DNA from: Halomonas sp. McH1-25
GTDB lineage: Bacteria > Pseudomonadota > Gammaproteobacteria > Pseudomonadales > Halomonadaceae
Assembly: GCF_022348165.1 (NCBI RefSeq)
Contig: NZ_JAKRFI010000005.1
Span: forward strand, 124,001-188,000
Reading direction: 5' to 3'
Length of the DNA: 64,000 nt
Position 1 is the first letter of the stretch, and the number at the start of each line of letters is the position of its first letter. The notes beneath the pieces are model-generated. The model did not search any database, had not been told where the DNA came from, and saw only the letters and a list, made by a program, of their open reading frames with translations. Below are positions 39,655-50,960 of the stretch, piece by piece. The translations under genes and the position numbers were made by a program.

Positions 39655-42114
39655 TCAGTGCATGGTTCGCGTGTCCCCCGGCAGCGTATCGATGTGCAAG
39701 GGCGCCCAGTGACGCGGCCGTGCGCCGGGGAAATCCAGGCTGGCCCAGGATCCAGCAAGCGGCGGCGCTCCACTCAGCCAAGCCGCCAATCCCTCACGAA
39801 AGCGAGCCAGGAAGCTCTCGCGCTCTTCGGTCTCCCCCATGAAAAAAGCGAACCCGGCGTACAGCCCGAGCGCATAGTCACGCCAGTTCCCGTAATGCCG
39901 CTGAGCCTCGGCCAGAGCGGTATCGAGCACATCATTCAACAAGGCAGCATCCACCCAATCCAGGCTACGACCGGCAATGGCCAGATCCACCGCCTGAGCC
40001 AAATCCCAGGCGGTCATGTCGATATCGTTGCAGCCCGCCTCGTTATCGCGTACGCGCCGTAAACGAAGCAAGTGATTGCGCTCTTCCTCGCCGCACTCGC
40101 CCGACTCGAGAATGGCGATTTCTTCATCGAGGCGCGCACGGTTGAGCGTGTAGGGGGCGTAATTGATCTGGTACTCCTGGCGATCCCCCACCTCGAGCAG
40201 ATAGCCGAGAAAGTCCTGCAGCCCCTCGGGACTGTGCAAACCATAATGGCTATCCAGCCACTGCTGCAGCGCCTCGCGCTCCACTCGGCTCTCACGTTGG
40301 GGTTCCCCCCAGGTTCCGGGATTGAGCGGACCTGCCAGCGACAAGGCCGTCAGGCGAGTCAGGCTCGGCCGCGGCCCGGGCTCCTGCCATACCGCCTCGC
40401 GCCAGTCCAGCCAGTGAAACGGGCTTCCCGGGTCGTCCCGATGCCAGCGGATGTCATGGACTAGCGTATCCTCGGGCATTTCGGGCAGGGCCGCCTCCCA
40501 AGCCGCCCAAGCATCCAGGAGGCGCTTGGGGCTGGGATACAGCCGGCACAGTACACCACGCAGCGATTCGGCCACTCGCTTCAACCCGGCGGCCTCGAAC
40601 TCGCCACTATCGCCTGCCATTAGCAGATAGAACGCATATTTCTCGGCCATGTGAATCGTCGCGGCATGCCGAACACACGATTGCAGCCGCTCGCGCAGAT
40701 GAATGGCCTCTTCGGGAGGACGCCCGAAAACGGTTTCCAGCGGTGGCAGCGCGCCATGGGTACCATCGATAGCCAACTGATTGAGATGGTGGGACTGGGC
40801 AGGCAACCAATAGCGTGCCAATCCATCGACACCTTCGTCCGGGAATAGTCCAAGCGTCTCGACCAGGTACCGCCGGGCATCCTGGCGGCGTGCCTCGTCG
40901 AGCGTCACCTCGACACCCTGACGATAGAGCAGGTCGGGCTCGCGCACCGAAGCCAATGCCAAGACCCAATGCCACGTGTCCGAACGCCAACGGCGCAGAG
41001 CAAGGCGTGAGCGTTCGCGTTGCGCGTCGCTCACCAGTTCTTGCAGTGGAACCCGCCACGGGCTGACCGGCGAGTTCATCAGCAGGGCCAGTTCGGGTAC
41101 GGCCTGATCGGTGGGATAACGGTGCCCCTCGAACAGGCTTCGTCCTCGCTGGTAGGCCTGAACCAGTGCCATCCAATCGTTATAACGCCGCATCAGCAAG
41201 TCGGCGGCATGCGCTGCAAAGTCCTCGGCCTCATCCGAGCTCAACCAGCCCAGCATCAGTCCCGCATAGGCGAGGTCGACGAGTCGCAACCAATCCCAGG
41301 CGGCCCATTCCAATGGCTCGCCCTGTTCGAGGTAGGCGAGCATCACCTGGCCATAGCGCCGCTGTTCATTGAGTCCGCGTAGCCAGGACTGCCGCATCGC
41401 TCCATCGGTATCGAGCAACCGAGCTGCATCCTGGTCCCAGCCATAGCGATGTCCCTGCCCACCGAGCCACAGCAGGATGCGAATCAGCTCATCGCGGCCG
41501 CGTATCTGCCATTCGCTTTCCAGCCAGCCGATGACATCGGGCCAATCGCGATCAGGTTGTGGAGGCAAAGCCAGCACAGGTGCGAAAATCGCCCGTAGCG
41601 CCCAGATCCGCTCACCCTCCCGTTCAGGCCAGAGCGGCAGCTTTCGACACGCATCCAGGTGCTCGGCAATGACCTCCCAGGTGATTCCGTCGCCTTGACG
41701 CTCGAGCTGCGCCAGCGCTTCACCGGCCAAAGCGAACTCTTCGTCACCATGTGACCAGCCTTCCTCGAGGCGCGCCTTTTTCAAGGCGGCCAACCACTCA
41801 TCCAGCGATGCGTACTGGGCATGAATGCCTTGCACGACACGCCGACCCCAGGCCTCGGCCTGTGCAGACGTCAGCCATCCCGCTGCCGTCGCCAATGCGA
41901 TCAGCTCGAGCGCGACCAACTGACACTGAGGGTTGGGTACGCCGGGCGGAAAGGCTTCCAGCAGGCGCCAACCTAGCTCACCGCGTTCGACCACCCCCAA
42001 CTGCGCAAGTCGAGACATGGCGATGGTCGGCTCCATGTCGGTGGGATCGGGTTCGAAGGCCCAGCCGCACAGGACCAGTTGCTGTGCCCACCAGGCGATT
42101 AGCGGATCGGCCAA
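39655..42114 (-). CDS. large protein with three DUF1266-like modules, function unknown
   Basis: 819 residues, soluble, no signal peptide, very rich in Trp, Leu and Ala. Three related modules are visible: about 65-125 (LIALATAAGWLTSAQAEAWG, then YASLDEWLAAL), about 275-340 (AAWDWLRLVDLAYAGLMLGW, LSSDEAEDF, YNDWMALVQAYQRGRSLFEG) and about 695-760 (TAWDLAQAVDLAIAGRSLDW, HYGNWRDYALGLYAGFAFFMG). The pattern WDxxRxVxLAxxGxxxGWL ... YxxWxxxxxxYxxGxxFxxG is typical of DUF1266 (YbeU/YbeR-like) proteins, which normally carry a single copy. It stands alone, divergent from gabD. The role is unknown. Confidence 0.8.
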   Translation of the reverse strand: MADPLIAWWAQQLVLCGWAFEPDPTDMEPTIAMSRLAQLGVVERGELGWRLLEAFPPGVPNPQCQLVALELIALATAAGWLTSAQAEAWGRRVVQGIHAQYASLDEWLAALKKARLEEGWSHGDEEFALAGEALAQLERQGDGITWEVIAEHLDACRKLPLWPEREGERIWALRAIFAPVLALPPQPDRDWPDVIGWLESEWQIRGRDELIRILLWLGGQGHRYGWDQDAARLLDTDGAMRQSWLRGLNEQRRYGQVMLAYLEQGEPLEWAAWDWLRLVDLAYAGLMLGWLSSDEAEDFAAHAADLLMRRYNDWMALVQAYQRGRSLFEGHRYPTDQAVPELALLMNSPVSPWRVPLQELVSDAQRERSRLALRRWRSDTWHWVLALASVREPDLLYRQGVEVTLDEARRQDARRYLVETLGLFPDEGVDGLARYWLPAQSHHLNQLAIDGTHGALPPLETVFGRPPEEAIHLRERLQSCVRHAATIHMAEKYAFYLLMAGDSGEFEAAGLKRVAESLRGVLCRLYPSPKRLLDAWAAWEAALPEMPEDTLVHDIRWHRDDPGSPFHWLDWREAVWQEPGPRPSLTRLTALSLAGPLNPGTWGEPQRESRVEREALQQWLDSHYGLHSPEGLQDFLGYLLEVGDRQEYQINYAPYTLNRARLDEEIAILESGECGEEERNHLLRLRRVRDNEAGCNDIDMTAWDLAQAVDLAIAGRSLDWVDAALLNDVLDTALAEAQRHYGNWRDYALGLYAGFAFFMGETEERESFLARFREGLAAWLSGAPPLAGSWASLDFPGARPRHWAPLHIDTLPGDTRTMH

Positions 42115-42275
42115 GGTCTCACCTCTGACTCTCTCATGACGAATGGATTAACGGCCTCATAGTTTAACGAAAAGCGCAGACAACGCCGATGCTGCCACGT
42201 CGCTTTGAAGATACCTAGAGAAAAGACGCTTTGTGGCGAGTCTTCTTATTGTGGCAGGCTTGGCAAAGCGTTTAA

Positions 42276-42281
42276 TATAAT
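42276..42281 (+). promoter_or_regulatory. putative -10 element of gabDT
   Basis: TATAAT, a consensus -10 hexamer, lies 50 bp before the gabD start. No -35 at the standard distance is clear: TTGGCA at 42260 is too close (10 bp) and TTGTGG at 42249 is 21 bp away. An activator may be needed. Confidence 0.4.
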
Positions 42282-42331
42282 GCACAGTCTGTCAAACATG
42301 ATGTCTCATCGGCCTGTTTGGAGCCTTGCCC

Positions 42332-43780
42332 ATGCCTTTCGTCCTACCCGACCTAGTGATTCCTAAAGCCTACATCGGTGGCCAATGGCGCGATGCCGAG
42401 CATCGCTTCGCCGTGACCAACCCCGCCACTGGCGAGACGCTGGCCGAGATACCCGATCTAGGCGCCGACGACGCCCGCGCAGCCGTGGCGAGTGCCGAGG
42501 CTGCCTGGCCGACCTGGCGCAAGCGCCCGGCCAAGGAGCGGGCAGCCCTGCTGCGTCGCTGGTATGAATTGGTCGTTGCGCACACCGACGACCTGGCCCG
42601 GCTGATGACCCTTGAGCAGGGCAAGCCATTGGCCGAAGCGAAGGGAGAGGTCGGCTACGGCGCCTCGTTCATCGAATACTATGCCGAGGAGACCAAGCGC
42701 GTCGCTGGCGAAACCCTACCCTCGCACGGTGCCGACAAACGTATCCTGGTCTTCCGTGAACCGATCGGGGTAGTAGCGGCCATCACGCCCTGGAACTTTC
42801 CGCTGGCCATGATCACGCGCAAGTGTGCTCCAGCCTTGGCCGCTGGCTGCCCGGTCGTGATCAAACCCGCCGAAGCCACTCCGTTGACGGCTCTGGCCTT
42901 GGCCAAACTGGCCGAAGATGCCGGCCTGCCGGCCGGCGTATTTAACGTCGTGACAGCGTCTCGACCCGCCGAGATCGGCGAAGTACTGACCACGGACCCA
43001 CGGGTGCGCAAGGTGTCCTTCACCGGATCGACGCCTGTCGGCAAGAAACTGCTGGCGCAGTGCGCCGGAACGGTCAAGAAGGCCTCCATGGAACTCGGCG
43101 GCAATGCCCCGTTCATTGTATTTGACGATGCCGACCTGGACGCGGCCGTGGAAGGCGCCATCGCCTCCAAGTTCCGCAACTCCGGCCAGACCTGCGTGTG
43201 CACCAACCGCTTGCTGGTTCAGGCTGGCATATACGACGCTTTCCTTGAGAAACTGGCGAAGCGAGTCAACGAGCTGAAAGTGGGCAACGGCCTGGAAGAT
43301 GGCGTCGTGCAGGGTCCGCTCATCAATCCGGCTGCTGTCGGCAAGGTCCAGGCGCATATCGGCGATGCCCTTGGCAAAGGCGCTCGCCTGGTCTGCGGCG
43401 GAGAACCGCACGCATTGGGCGGCACCTTCTTCCAGCCCACCGTGCTCGCCGATGTCACCGACGCGATGCAGGTCGCCCGGGAAGAAACCTTCGGTCCGCT
43501 GGCGCCCGTCTTTCGCTTCGAGGCCGACGAGCAGGCCATTGCCATGGCCAATGCCACCGAGTTCGGCCTCGCCGCCTATTTCTATGCGCGAGACTACCAG
43601 CGCATCTGGCATGTCATGGAGGGCCTGGAATATGGCATGGTGGCCGTCAATGAAGGGCTGTTATCCACTGAACTGGCGCCCTTCGGCGGCATCAAGGAGT
43701 CGGGGCTGGGCCGTGAAGGCTCGCGTCACGGTCTCGATGAGTTTACCGAGCTAAAATATGTCTGCATTGGCGGGCTGTGA
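42332..43780 (+). CDS. gabD: succinate-semialdehyde dehydrogenase (NAD(P)+)
   Basis: 482 residues from ATG 42332, chosen because GGAG (42320-42323) is 8 bases away; a TTG at 42326 is in frame. It oxidises succinic semialdehyde to succinate, the last step of GABA degradation. It has AITPWNFPLAMITRK, the cofactor segment FTGSTPVGKKLL, the general base in LELGGNAPF near residue 257 and the catalytic Cys in NSGQTCVCTNR near 291. It is followed after 33 bp by gabT, which fixes the pathway. Confidence 0.95.
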   Translation: MPFVLPDLVIPKAYIGGQWRDAEHRFAVTNPATGETLAEIPDLGADDARAAVASAEAAWPTWRKRPAKERAALLRRWYELVVAHTDDLARLMTLEQGKPLAEAKGEVGYGASFIEYYAEETKRVAGETLPSHGADKRILVFREPIGVVAAITPWNFPLAMITRKCAPALAAGCPVVIKPAEATPLTALALAKLAEDAGLPAGVFNVVTASRPAEIGEVLTTDPRVRKVSFTGSTPVGKKLLAQCAGTVKKASMELGGNAPFIVFDDADLDAAVEGAIASKFRNSGQTCVCTNRLLVQAGIYDAFLEKLAKRVNELKVGNGLEDGVVQGPLINPAAVGKVQAHIGDALGKGARLVCGGEPHALGGTFFQPTVLADVTDAMQVAREETFGPLAPVFRFEADEQAIAMANATEFGLAAYFYARDYQRIWHVMEGLEYGMVAVNEGLLSTELAPFGGIKESGLGREGSRHGLDEFTELKYVCIGGL

Positions 43781-43813
43781 GCCTCACTGCCCGAAGATGA
43801 CAAGGAGGAAGCT

Positions 43814-45112
43814 ATGAACAATGCCCAACTCAACGAGCTCAAGCAGCGCTATGTCGCCAACGGGGCCGCCAGCCCGGCGACGCAGTTCGCCGAGCGCGCC
43901 GAGAACGCGCTGATCTGGGATGCCGACGGCAATCGCATCATCGACTTCGCCGGCGGCATTGGCGTGCTCAACGTCGGCCACCGCCACCCCAAGGTGGTCG
44001 AGGCCGTGAAGGCTCAGCTCGACAAGGTGATGCATACCTGCCAGACCGTGATGCCCTACGAAGGGTATGTGAAGGTGGCCGAGAAGCTCAGCCAGGTTAC
44101 CCCGGTACGTGGCCACGCCAAGGTGATGCTCGCCAACTCCGGCGCCGAAGCCCTGGAAAATGCCGTCAAGATCGCGCGTGCCGCCGCCGGGCGCAACAAT
44201 GTCATCTGCTTCGATGGCGGTTACCATGGCCGCACGTTCATGACCATGGCCATGAACGGCAAGGTGGCACCCTATGCTACCGACTTCGGCAGCATGCCGG
44301 GCAATGTGTTCCGCGCTCCGTACCCCGTGCCCTACCACGGGGTCAGCGAGGACGAGGCTCTGCGCGGCCTGAAGATGGCGCTGAAGACCGACGCCAACCC
44401 CAAGGATACGGCAGCCATCGTGCTCGAGCCGGTGCTCGGTGAAGGCGGTTTCTACCCGGCGCCGGCCAGCTTCCTCAAGGCGATCCGCGAGATCTGCGAC
44501 GAGTACGGCATGCTGATGATCGTCGACGAAGTCCAGAGCGGCTTCGGGCGTACCGGCAAGATGTTCGCCATCGAGCACAGCGGCGTGGAGCCCGACATCA
44601 TCACCATGGCCAAGAGCATGGCGGACGGCATGCCGATTTCCGCCGTGGTCGGTACCGACAAGCACATGGATGCCAGTGGCGGCAACTCGCTGGGCGGCAC
44701 CTATACCGGTAGCCCCGTCTCATGTGCGGCGACCCTGGCCGTGCTGGAGGTCTTCGAGGAAGAGAACATCCTCGAGAAAAGCCAGGCCCTGGGCGACAAG
44801 CTGGCCAAGCGCTTCGCGAAATGGCAGCAGGATTTCGAGTGCGTCGACAATCCCCGCAACATGGGTGCCATGGCCGCCTTCGATCTGGTGTCCGACAAGG
44901 CCAGCCACACCCCGGATGCCGACCTGGCCGGCGCCCTTTGCAAGCGGGCCCGCGAGAAAGGCCTGATCCTGCTGTCCTGCGGCCTGTACGGTAACTCCAT
45001 CCGTTTCCTGATGCCGGTAACCATCGAGGATGACATCCTCGAGGAAGGCCTCAGCATCGTTGAGGAAGCCCTCAAGGAACTGGTCGAGTCCAAAGGCACC
45101 GTCAGCGCCTGA
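43814..45112 (+). CDS. gabT: 4-aminobutyrate aminotransferase
   Basis: 432 residues, class III PLP aminotransferase. It moves the amino group of GABA to 2-oxoglutarate, making succinic semialdehyde for GabD. It has [18 protein letters not shown], the [13 protein letters not shown] pocket segment, [15 protein letters not shown] and the PLP lysine in [12 protein letters not shown] near residue 267. A good AAGGAGG site precedes the start. It forms a two-gene operon with gabD and ends at a hairpin terminator. Confidence 0.95.
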   Translation: MNNAQLNELKQRYVANGAASPATQFAERAENALIWDADGNRIIDFAGGIGVLNVGHRHPKVVEAVKAQLDKVMHTCQTVMPYEGYVKVAEKLSQVTPVRGHAKVMLANSGAEALENAVKIARAAAGRNNVICFDGGYHGRTFMTMAMNGKVAPYATDFGSMPGNVFRAPYPVPYHGVSEDEALRGLKMALKTDANPKDTAAIVLEPVLGEGGFYPAPASFLKAIREICDEYGMLMIVDEVQSGFGRTGKMFAIEHSGVEPDIITMAKSMADGMPISAVVGTDKHMDASGGNSLGGTYTGSPVSCAATLAVLEVFEEENILEKSQALGDKLAKRFAKWQQDFECVDNPRNMGAMAAFDLVSDKASHTPDADLAGALCKRAREKGLILLSCGLYGNSIRFLMPVTIEDDILEEGLSIVEEALKELVESKGTVSA

Positions 45113-45127
45113 AACGGCTGCATGAAA

Positions 45128-45154
45128 AAGCCCGGCTATCCTGCAGCCGGGCTT
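45128..45154. terminator. terminator between gabT and katE
   Basis: AAGCCCGGCT (45128-45137) and AGCCGGGCTT (45145-45154), a perfect 10-bp stem with an A run before it and TT after. It is probably used by both convergent genes. Confidence 0.82.
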
Positions 45155-45214
45155 CTGATTTGCGCTTTCTGTATTTTACTCTTACCCGCTATTACGAGCG
45201 AAGCGAGTCACTCC

Positions 45215-47365
<2,151 letters not shown>

Positions 47366-47563
47366 GTTCAAACACTCCTCGTTTGCTTGTGTCGGCCCAC
47401 CCGCCGCCTCGTAAGGCCACACCGGCATGGACGTGGTGGCCAACCACGTCGGCTCCCTTGCCGGCAATTTGGCAACGTTCTTTTTTGCTATACCAGCCTC
47501 AAAGTAGTCAGCCTGACGAGCGAGACGCAAATACGTCGCGTGCTTTTTTGCCGCCGTCTCTAT

Positions 47564-48112
47564 CTAGAACGAGGATCCCGGCTGTTCGAGAAAGGCCTGC
47601 TCCTCGGGCGTCGACGGGCGTCCAAGCAGCGCGTTGCGGTGGGGATAACGCCCGAAACGCTCGAGTATCGCCCGGTGTCGATGCTCGAAGTCCAGGTTGT
47701 CCTCGAGCCCGGGCTGGTCGAACAGCCGAAGCGCTTCCTCATGAATCAGCAGTGACTCGCTGTGCATATAAGGCATGTAGAGAAATGCCCGCTGGCGTAT
47801 CTCGAGGTGACGATCAGCCCCAGCCACTACGGCTTCCTGTGCCAACACCAACGCCTGCGGGTCCTGGGCAAAGGCAGCGATCTTGCCGCGATGAATGTTA
47901 CGCGAGAATTGGTCGAGCACTAGGATCTCGGCCAGCCGGCCTTGCGGTGAGCGCCGCCATGTCCAGAGTTCACCGGCAATTGCAGCCTGCAGCACGGAAG
48001 AAAAGCGCTCGGAGATCTCGGCATCGAGCGCCTCATCCTTGGCGAACCATTGCCGCGGTTCGAGCGCCTCGAACCAGAACTGGAGTACCGTCTGGGCCAC
48101 CGTCTCGTTCAT
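47564..48112 (-). CDS. DUF924 family protein
   Basis: 182 residues, soluble and helical. Family motifs are VLQFWFEALEPRQWFAKDEA at the start, ILVLDQFSRNIHRG near residue 62 and YMPYMHSESLLIHEEALRLF near residue 112, ending with FGRYPHRNALLGRPSTPEE. DUF924 proteins (TPR-like fold) are widespread; the biochemical role is unknown. It stands alone between katE and phoD and is transcribed from its own start region near 48112, divergent from phoD. Confidence 0.88.
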   Translation of the reverse strand: MNETVAQTVLQFWFEALEPRQWFAKDEALDAEISERFSSVLQAAIAGELWTWRRSPQGRLAEILVLDQFSRNIHRGKIAAFAQDPQALVLAQEAVVAGADRHLEIRQRAFLYMPYMHSESLLIHEEALRLFDQPGLEDNLDFEHRHRAILERFGRYPHRNALLGRPSTPEEQAFLEQPGSSF

Positions 48113-48273
48113 GGGTCTCTCGCTCCCAGCGATCGCAAACCGATAACCTGAGCGTAGGTAACGACGGCTCCGGCCGCGAGCCTTTCACGTTAACGTCAGG
48201 GCATTGTCACAAATGTTAGGCAGGGTGTTTCCCCAAGCTGCCACCGGGTGGCATAGCGTCCAAGGAGAAAGCC

Positions 48274-49824
48274 ATGTCCCTGTCCCGCCGCCGTTTTTTA
48301 TCACAAAGCCTGTATGCCGGAGCGACTCTCGGCACTATCGGCCTGTTTGGTGCACCCGCTATCGTGGTTGCGGAAACCCGTCGACCAGCCCTAACGCACG
48401 GCGTCATGAGCGGCGACGTGCTGCCGGGGCGTGCCATGCTCTGGAGTCGTAGCGACCGGCCTGCACGGATGATGCTCGAACTCGCCGACAATCCTGAGTT
48501 TCGCAATGCCCGTCGCCTGGTTGGCCCTACGGCCATGCCGGTCAACGACTACACGACCAAGCTCGACGTCACTGGCCTGGGTGACCTGGAGGCACTGCAT
48601 TACCGCGTGCGCTATGCCGCCTTGGGAGACGAGCAAGCCTTGAGCGAACCAGTGGTGGGCCAGCTACGCCTGCCACCCTCCCAGTCACGCAACGTGCGCT
48701 TCGTGTGGTCGGGGGATACCGTAGGCCAGGGCTGGGGCATCAATCCCGACCTGGGCGGGATGCGAATCTACGAGACGATGCGTCAGGTTAAGCCCGATTT
48801 CTTCATCCACTCCGGAGATACCATCTACGCCGACGGCCCCCTTGAGGAACGTGTCGCCCTCGAGGATGAGGCGACGTGGAAAAACATTGTCACGCCGGCC
48901 AAGGCCAAGGTGGCCGAGACGCTGGATGAGTACCGTGGACAATATAGCTATAACCTGCTCGATGAAAATCTGCGGCGTTTCAATGCCGAGGTACCCATGT
49001 TTGCCCAGTGGGACGATCACGAGACGGTGAACAACTGGTACCCCGGAGAAATACTCGACGACCCGCGCTACACGGAAAAGAACGTCTCGCTACTCAATGC
49101 CCGTGCACGACACGCCTTCATGGAGTACATGCCGGTGCGGCAGACGCCCGACGCCCCCGAGCGTATGTATCGTCGATTCACCTATGGCCCCGACCTGGAA
49201 ATCTTCCGTCTCGACATGCGCAGTTATCGCGGGGGCAACTCCACCAATCGCCAAAGTGTGTCGGATGACAGTACTGCCATTCTCGGCGATGCGCAGTTGC
49301 AGTGGCTTCTCGATGGGCTGCGCCGATCGCAAGCGACATGGAAAATCGTCGCCGCCGACATGCCGCTCGGGCTGGTGGTCAAGGATGGCGAACGTTACGA
49401 GGCAGTGGCCAACGCCGACCCCGGGCGCCCCTTGGGGCGAGAGCAGGAAATCGCCCGGTTGCTGGAGGCCCTGCACCAGGCCAATGTGCAGAACGTCGTC
49501 TGGTTGACCGCCGACGTACATTACACGGCAGCCCATCACTACTCCCCGGAGCGGGCCAGCTTCCAGAATTTCACCCCGTTCTGGGAATTCGTCAGCGGAC
49601 CGCTCAATGCGGGCACGTTCGGCCCCGGTGAACTGGATGCCACCTTCGGCCCCGAGGCAGTCTTCACCAAGGCGCCGCCACCGGGCCAGGCCAACCTCCC
49701 GCCATCGGCGGGCTATCAGTTCTTCGGCCAGGTCGACCTCGACGCCGAATCGCGCGAGCTGACGGTGACGCTGAAGGACACCGCGGGCCTGGCGCTTTTC
49801 GAGAAGCGCTTGACTCCCGCCTGA
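48274..49824 (+). CDS. phoD: PhoD-like alkaline phosphatase/phosphodiesterase, Tat-exported
   Basis: 516 residues. The N-terminus MSLSRRRFLSQSLYAGATLG carries the twin-arginine motif, so the folded metalloenzyme is exported by Tat. The N-terminal beta domain (about 40-130) has LTHGVMSGDVLPGRAMLWSR. The metal-binding metallophosphatase region has WSGDTVGQGWGINPDLGG, HSGDTIYADGP, QWDDHETVNNW and WLTADVHYTAAHHY. It probably scavenges phosphate from esters. Two hydrophobic but unremarkable segments follow. An AAGGAG site precedes the start. Confidence 0.92.
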   Translation: MSLSRRRFLSQSLYAGATLGTIGLFGAPAIVVAETRRPALTHGVMSGDVLPGRAMLWSRSDRPARMMLELADNPEFRNARRLVGPTAMPVNDYTTKLDVTGLGDLEALHYRVRYAALGDEQALSEPVVGQLRLPPSQSRNVRFVWSGDTVGQGWGINPDLGGMRIYETMRQVKPDFFIHSGDTIYADGPLEERVALEDEATWKNIVTPAKAKVAETLDEYRGQYSYNLLDENLRRFNAEVPMFAQWDDHETVNNWYPGEILDDPRYTEKNVSLLNARARHAFMEYMPVRQTPDAPERMYRRFTYGPDLEIFRLDMRSYRGGNSTNRQSVSDDSTAILGDAQLQWLLDGLRRSQATWKIVAADMPLGLVVKDGERYEAVANADPGRPLGREQEIARLLEALHQANVQNVVWLTADVHYTAAHHYSPERASFQNFTPFWEFVSGPLNAGTFGPGELDATFGPEAVFTKAPPPGQANLPPSAGYQFFGQVDLDAESRELTVTLKDTAGLALFEKRLTPA

Positions 49825-49879
49825 TGGCGGACCTCACCCTAACCCAAGTTAATCAATTGAATTTTATGAAGAACCTGCC

Positions 49880-49909
49880 TTGACGAAACGAAACGGAACC
49901 GGCTAGAGT
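49880..49909 (+). promoter_or_regulatory. promoter of a probable small RNA
   Basis: TTGACG (49880-49885), 18 bases, TAGAGT (49904-49909). This is close to the sigma-70 consensus and has no gene directly behind it. The -10 context GGCTAGAGTAAAA also resembles RpoS-type promoters. Transcription would begin near 49916. Confidence 0.65.
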
Positions 49910-49915
49910 AAAAAG

Positions 49916-50098
49916 CACGGTGAGCAGCGGCCAAGGAAAGGCTGCCAGTTCAAGGTTGTGCGCGGTCAGGATGACCGACACTCGGGAATGCAGGCGACAA
50001 AGGCAGGATGCCACCCAAGCCAGGGATCCCAACAGAGCTTACCGTATTGCAGTACCTAGTTGCTGCACGGCCCGGCCAGCGATGGCCGGGCCTAATTC
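49916..50098 (+). ncRNA. probable GGA-hairpin small RNA (Csr/Rsm-sponge or RgsA-like)
   Basis: About 180 bases from the promoter above to a strong terminator stem GGCCCGGCCA / TGGCCGGGCC (50069-50092). No sensible reading frame. Five GGA trinucleotides occur. At least three lie in hairpin loops: GCGGCC-AAGGAAA-GGCTGC (49927-49945), CGGTCA-GGA-TGACCG (49963-49977) and GGCA-GGA-TGCC (50002-50012). A fourth lies in the self-complementary GGGATCCC (50023-50030). GGA in loops is the binding mark of CsrA/RsmA. The layout could also be that of the RpoS-linked sRNA RgsA (P16) of pseudomonads. Identity is unproven; the transcript itself is inferred from promoter, structure and terminator. Confidence 0.65.
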
Positions 50099-50261
50099 AT
50101 TGGATTAGCCCAAGCCTTTCCTTATGAAGCACACCGCCAAGGGTGACTTTTCTCATCTTTAACGCAGGTTAGTTTCCTCTCGCCGATTCGCAGAAAGCCT
50201 TGCTACGCTGAAAGCATCGACACGCCACGCTTACACAACAACAGATGCAGCGGGAATCTCT

Positions 50262-50558
50262 ATGGCCATTTACTCTATTGCCTACAATCTGAACTTTCCT
50301 CAGGAATACAACGCTTTCTACGAATGCTTGGAATCCTTTCCTCACATACATGTCATGGATTCACTCTGGCTGATCCAGACCGATAGCGAGTCCGGAGAGC
50401 TTCGTGACCGTCTGTTGCCATGCATCAACAAGGGAGACGCCCTCTTCATCAGCCGCATGAACCAAGACTGGGCTGGCGCTGGTACCCACTGCGGGGACTG
50501 GCTAAAGGCGACCGACCGCCTCTGGCACAAGCCGGCGCAGGCATATAGCGCCAAATGA
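50262..50558 (+). CDS. small SinR-like protein with probable Cas2/VapD-type fold
   Basis: 98 residues: MAIYSIAYNLNFPQEYNAFY at the start, then MDSLWLIQTDSESGELRDRL and GDALFISRMNQDWAG. The beta-alpha-beta spacing and the xYxIxYDL-like first strand match the short SinR-family/Cas2-like ferredoxin-fold proteins. The usual Asp of the first strand of Cas2 nucleases is replaced here by Asn (YNL). No cas genes or CRISPR repeats are nearby, so it is not part of a CRISPR system. The region is less GC-rich than its surroundings. The function is unknown. Confidence 0.7.
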   Translation: MAIYSIAYNLNFPQEYNAFYECLESFPHIHVMDSLWLIQTDSESGELRDRLLPCINKGDALFISRMNQDWAGAGTHCGDWLKATDRLWHKPAQAYSAK

Positions 50559-50647
50559 TGGCCTCTCCAGCGCTTCGCTTCCCTTGACCTAACGGCCTCA
50601 GGCGTCCATACCGAATGACACGTATCCGACGCAGCAAGGAGGTTGCC

Positions 50648-50800
50648 ATGAAAGGCTTATTTGCAGCAGGTGCCGCTTGGTGGCTCAGAAAGTCCGAAAA
50701 CCGCCAGAAGGCCAAGCGCAAGGGTGAACAGGCTTGGAACAGCCTCAACGAACGCAACGATCGCGAACATACCAACAATCACGATCCACGTCGGCACTGA
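50648..50800 (+). CDS. 50-residue basic protein, function unknown
   Basis: The start has an ideal AAGGAGG site five bases upstream, which is the main support. The product has a short hydrophobic N-terminus (MKGLFAAGAAWWLRKSE) followed by a strongly charged helix and tail. I recognise no family. It could be a small membrane-associated protein. It lies between two other short genes in the accessory stretch. Confidence 0.5.
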   Translation: MKGLFAAGAAWWLRKSENRQKAKRKGEQAWNSLNERNDREHTNNHDPRRH

Positions 50801-50905
50801 GGCTACAGACATCCCCTCTCGACACGATGCCGTCCGGAGAACCGGGCGGCATTGCTTTATCCAGAGCCAACAAGGTCGACAAGCCTTTCGCTTGTACTGA
50901 GTCGG

Positions 50906-50960
50906 CATGCCGTGTTCTACACTGGCTTACATGCACAGCCAAGGAGTAGAACACGGCATG
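50906..50960. repeat. perfect 15-bp inverted repeat enclosing a start codon
   Basis: CATGCCGTGTTCTAC (50906-50920) and GTAGAACACGGCATG (50946-50960), 25 bases apart. The right arm contains the ATG of the next small gene (50958-50960), and the loop carries most of its AAGGAG ribosome site. Folded RNA would hide the start codon. As DNA it could bind a dimeric regulator. Confidence 0.75.

Noticed and set aside
47366-47530. N-terminal extension of KatE to 47530
   Set aside because: No ribosome site and unlike catalase sequence; GAGGAGTG sits just before the ATG at 47365.
50262-50558. CRISPR-associated Cas2 gene
   Set aside because: No CRISPR repeats and no other cas genes in the window, and the first-strand Asp is missing. 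It is kept only as a Cas2-fold, SinR-like orphan.
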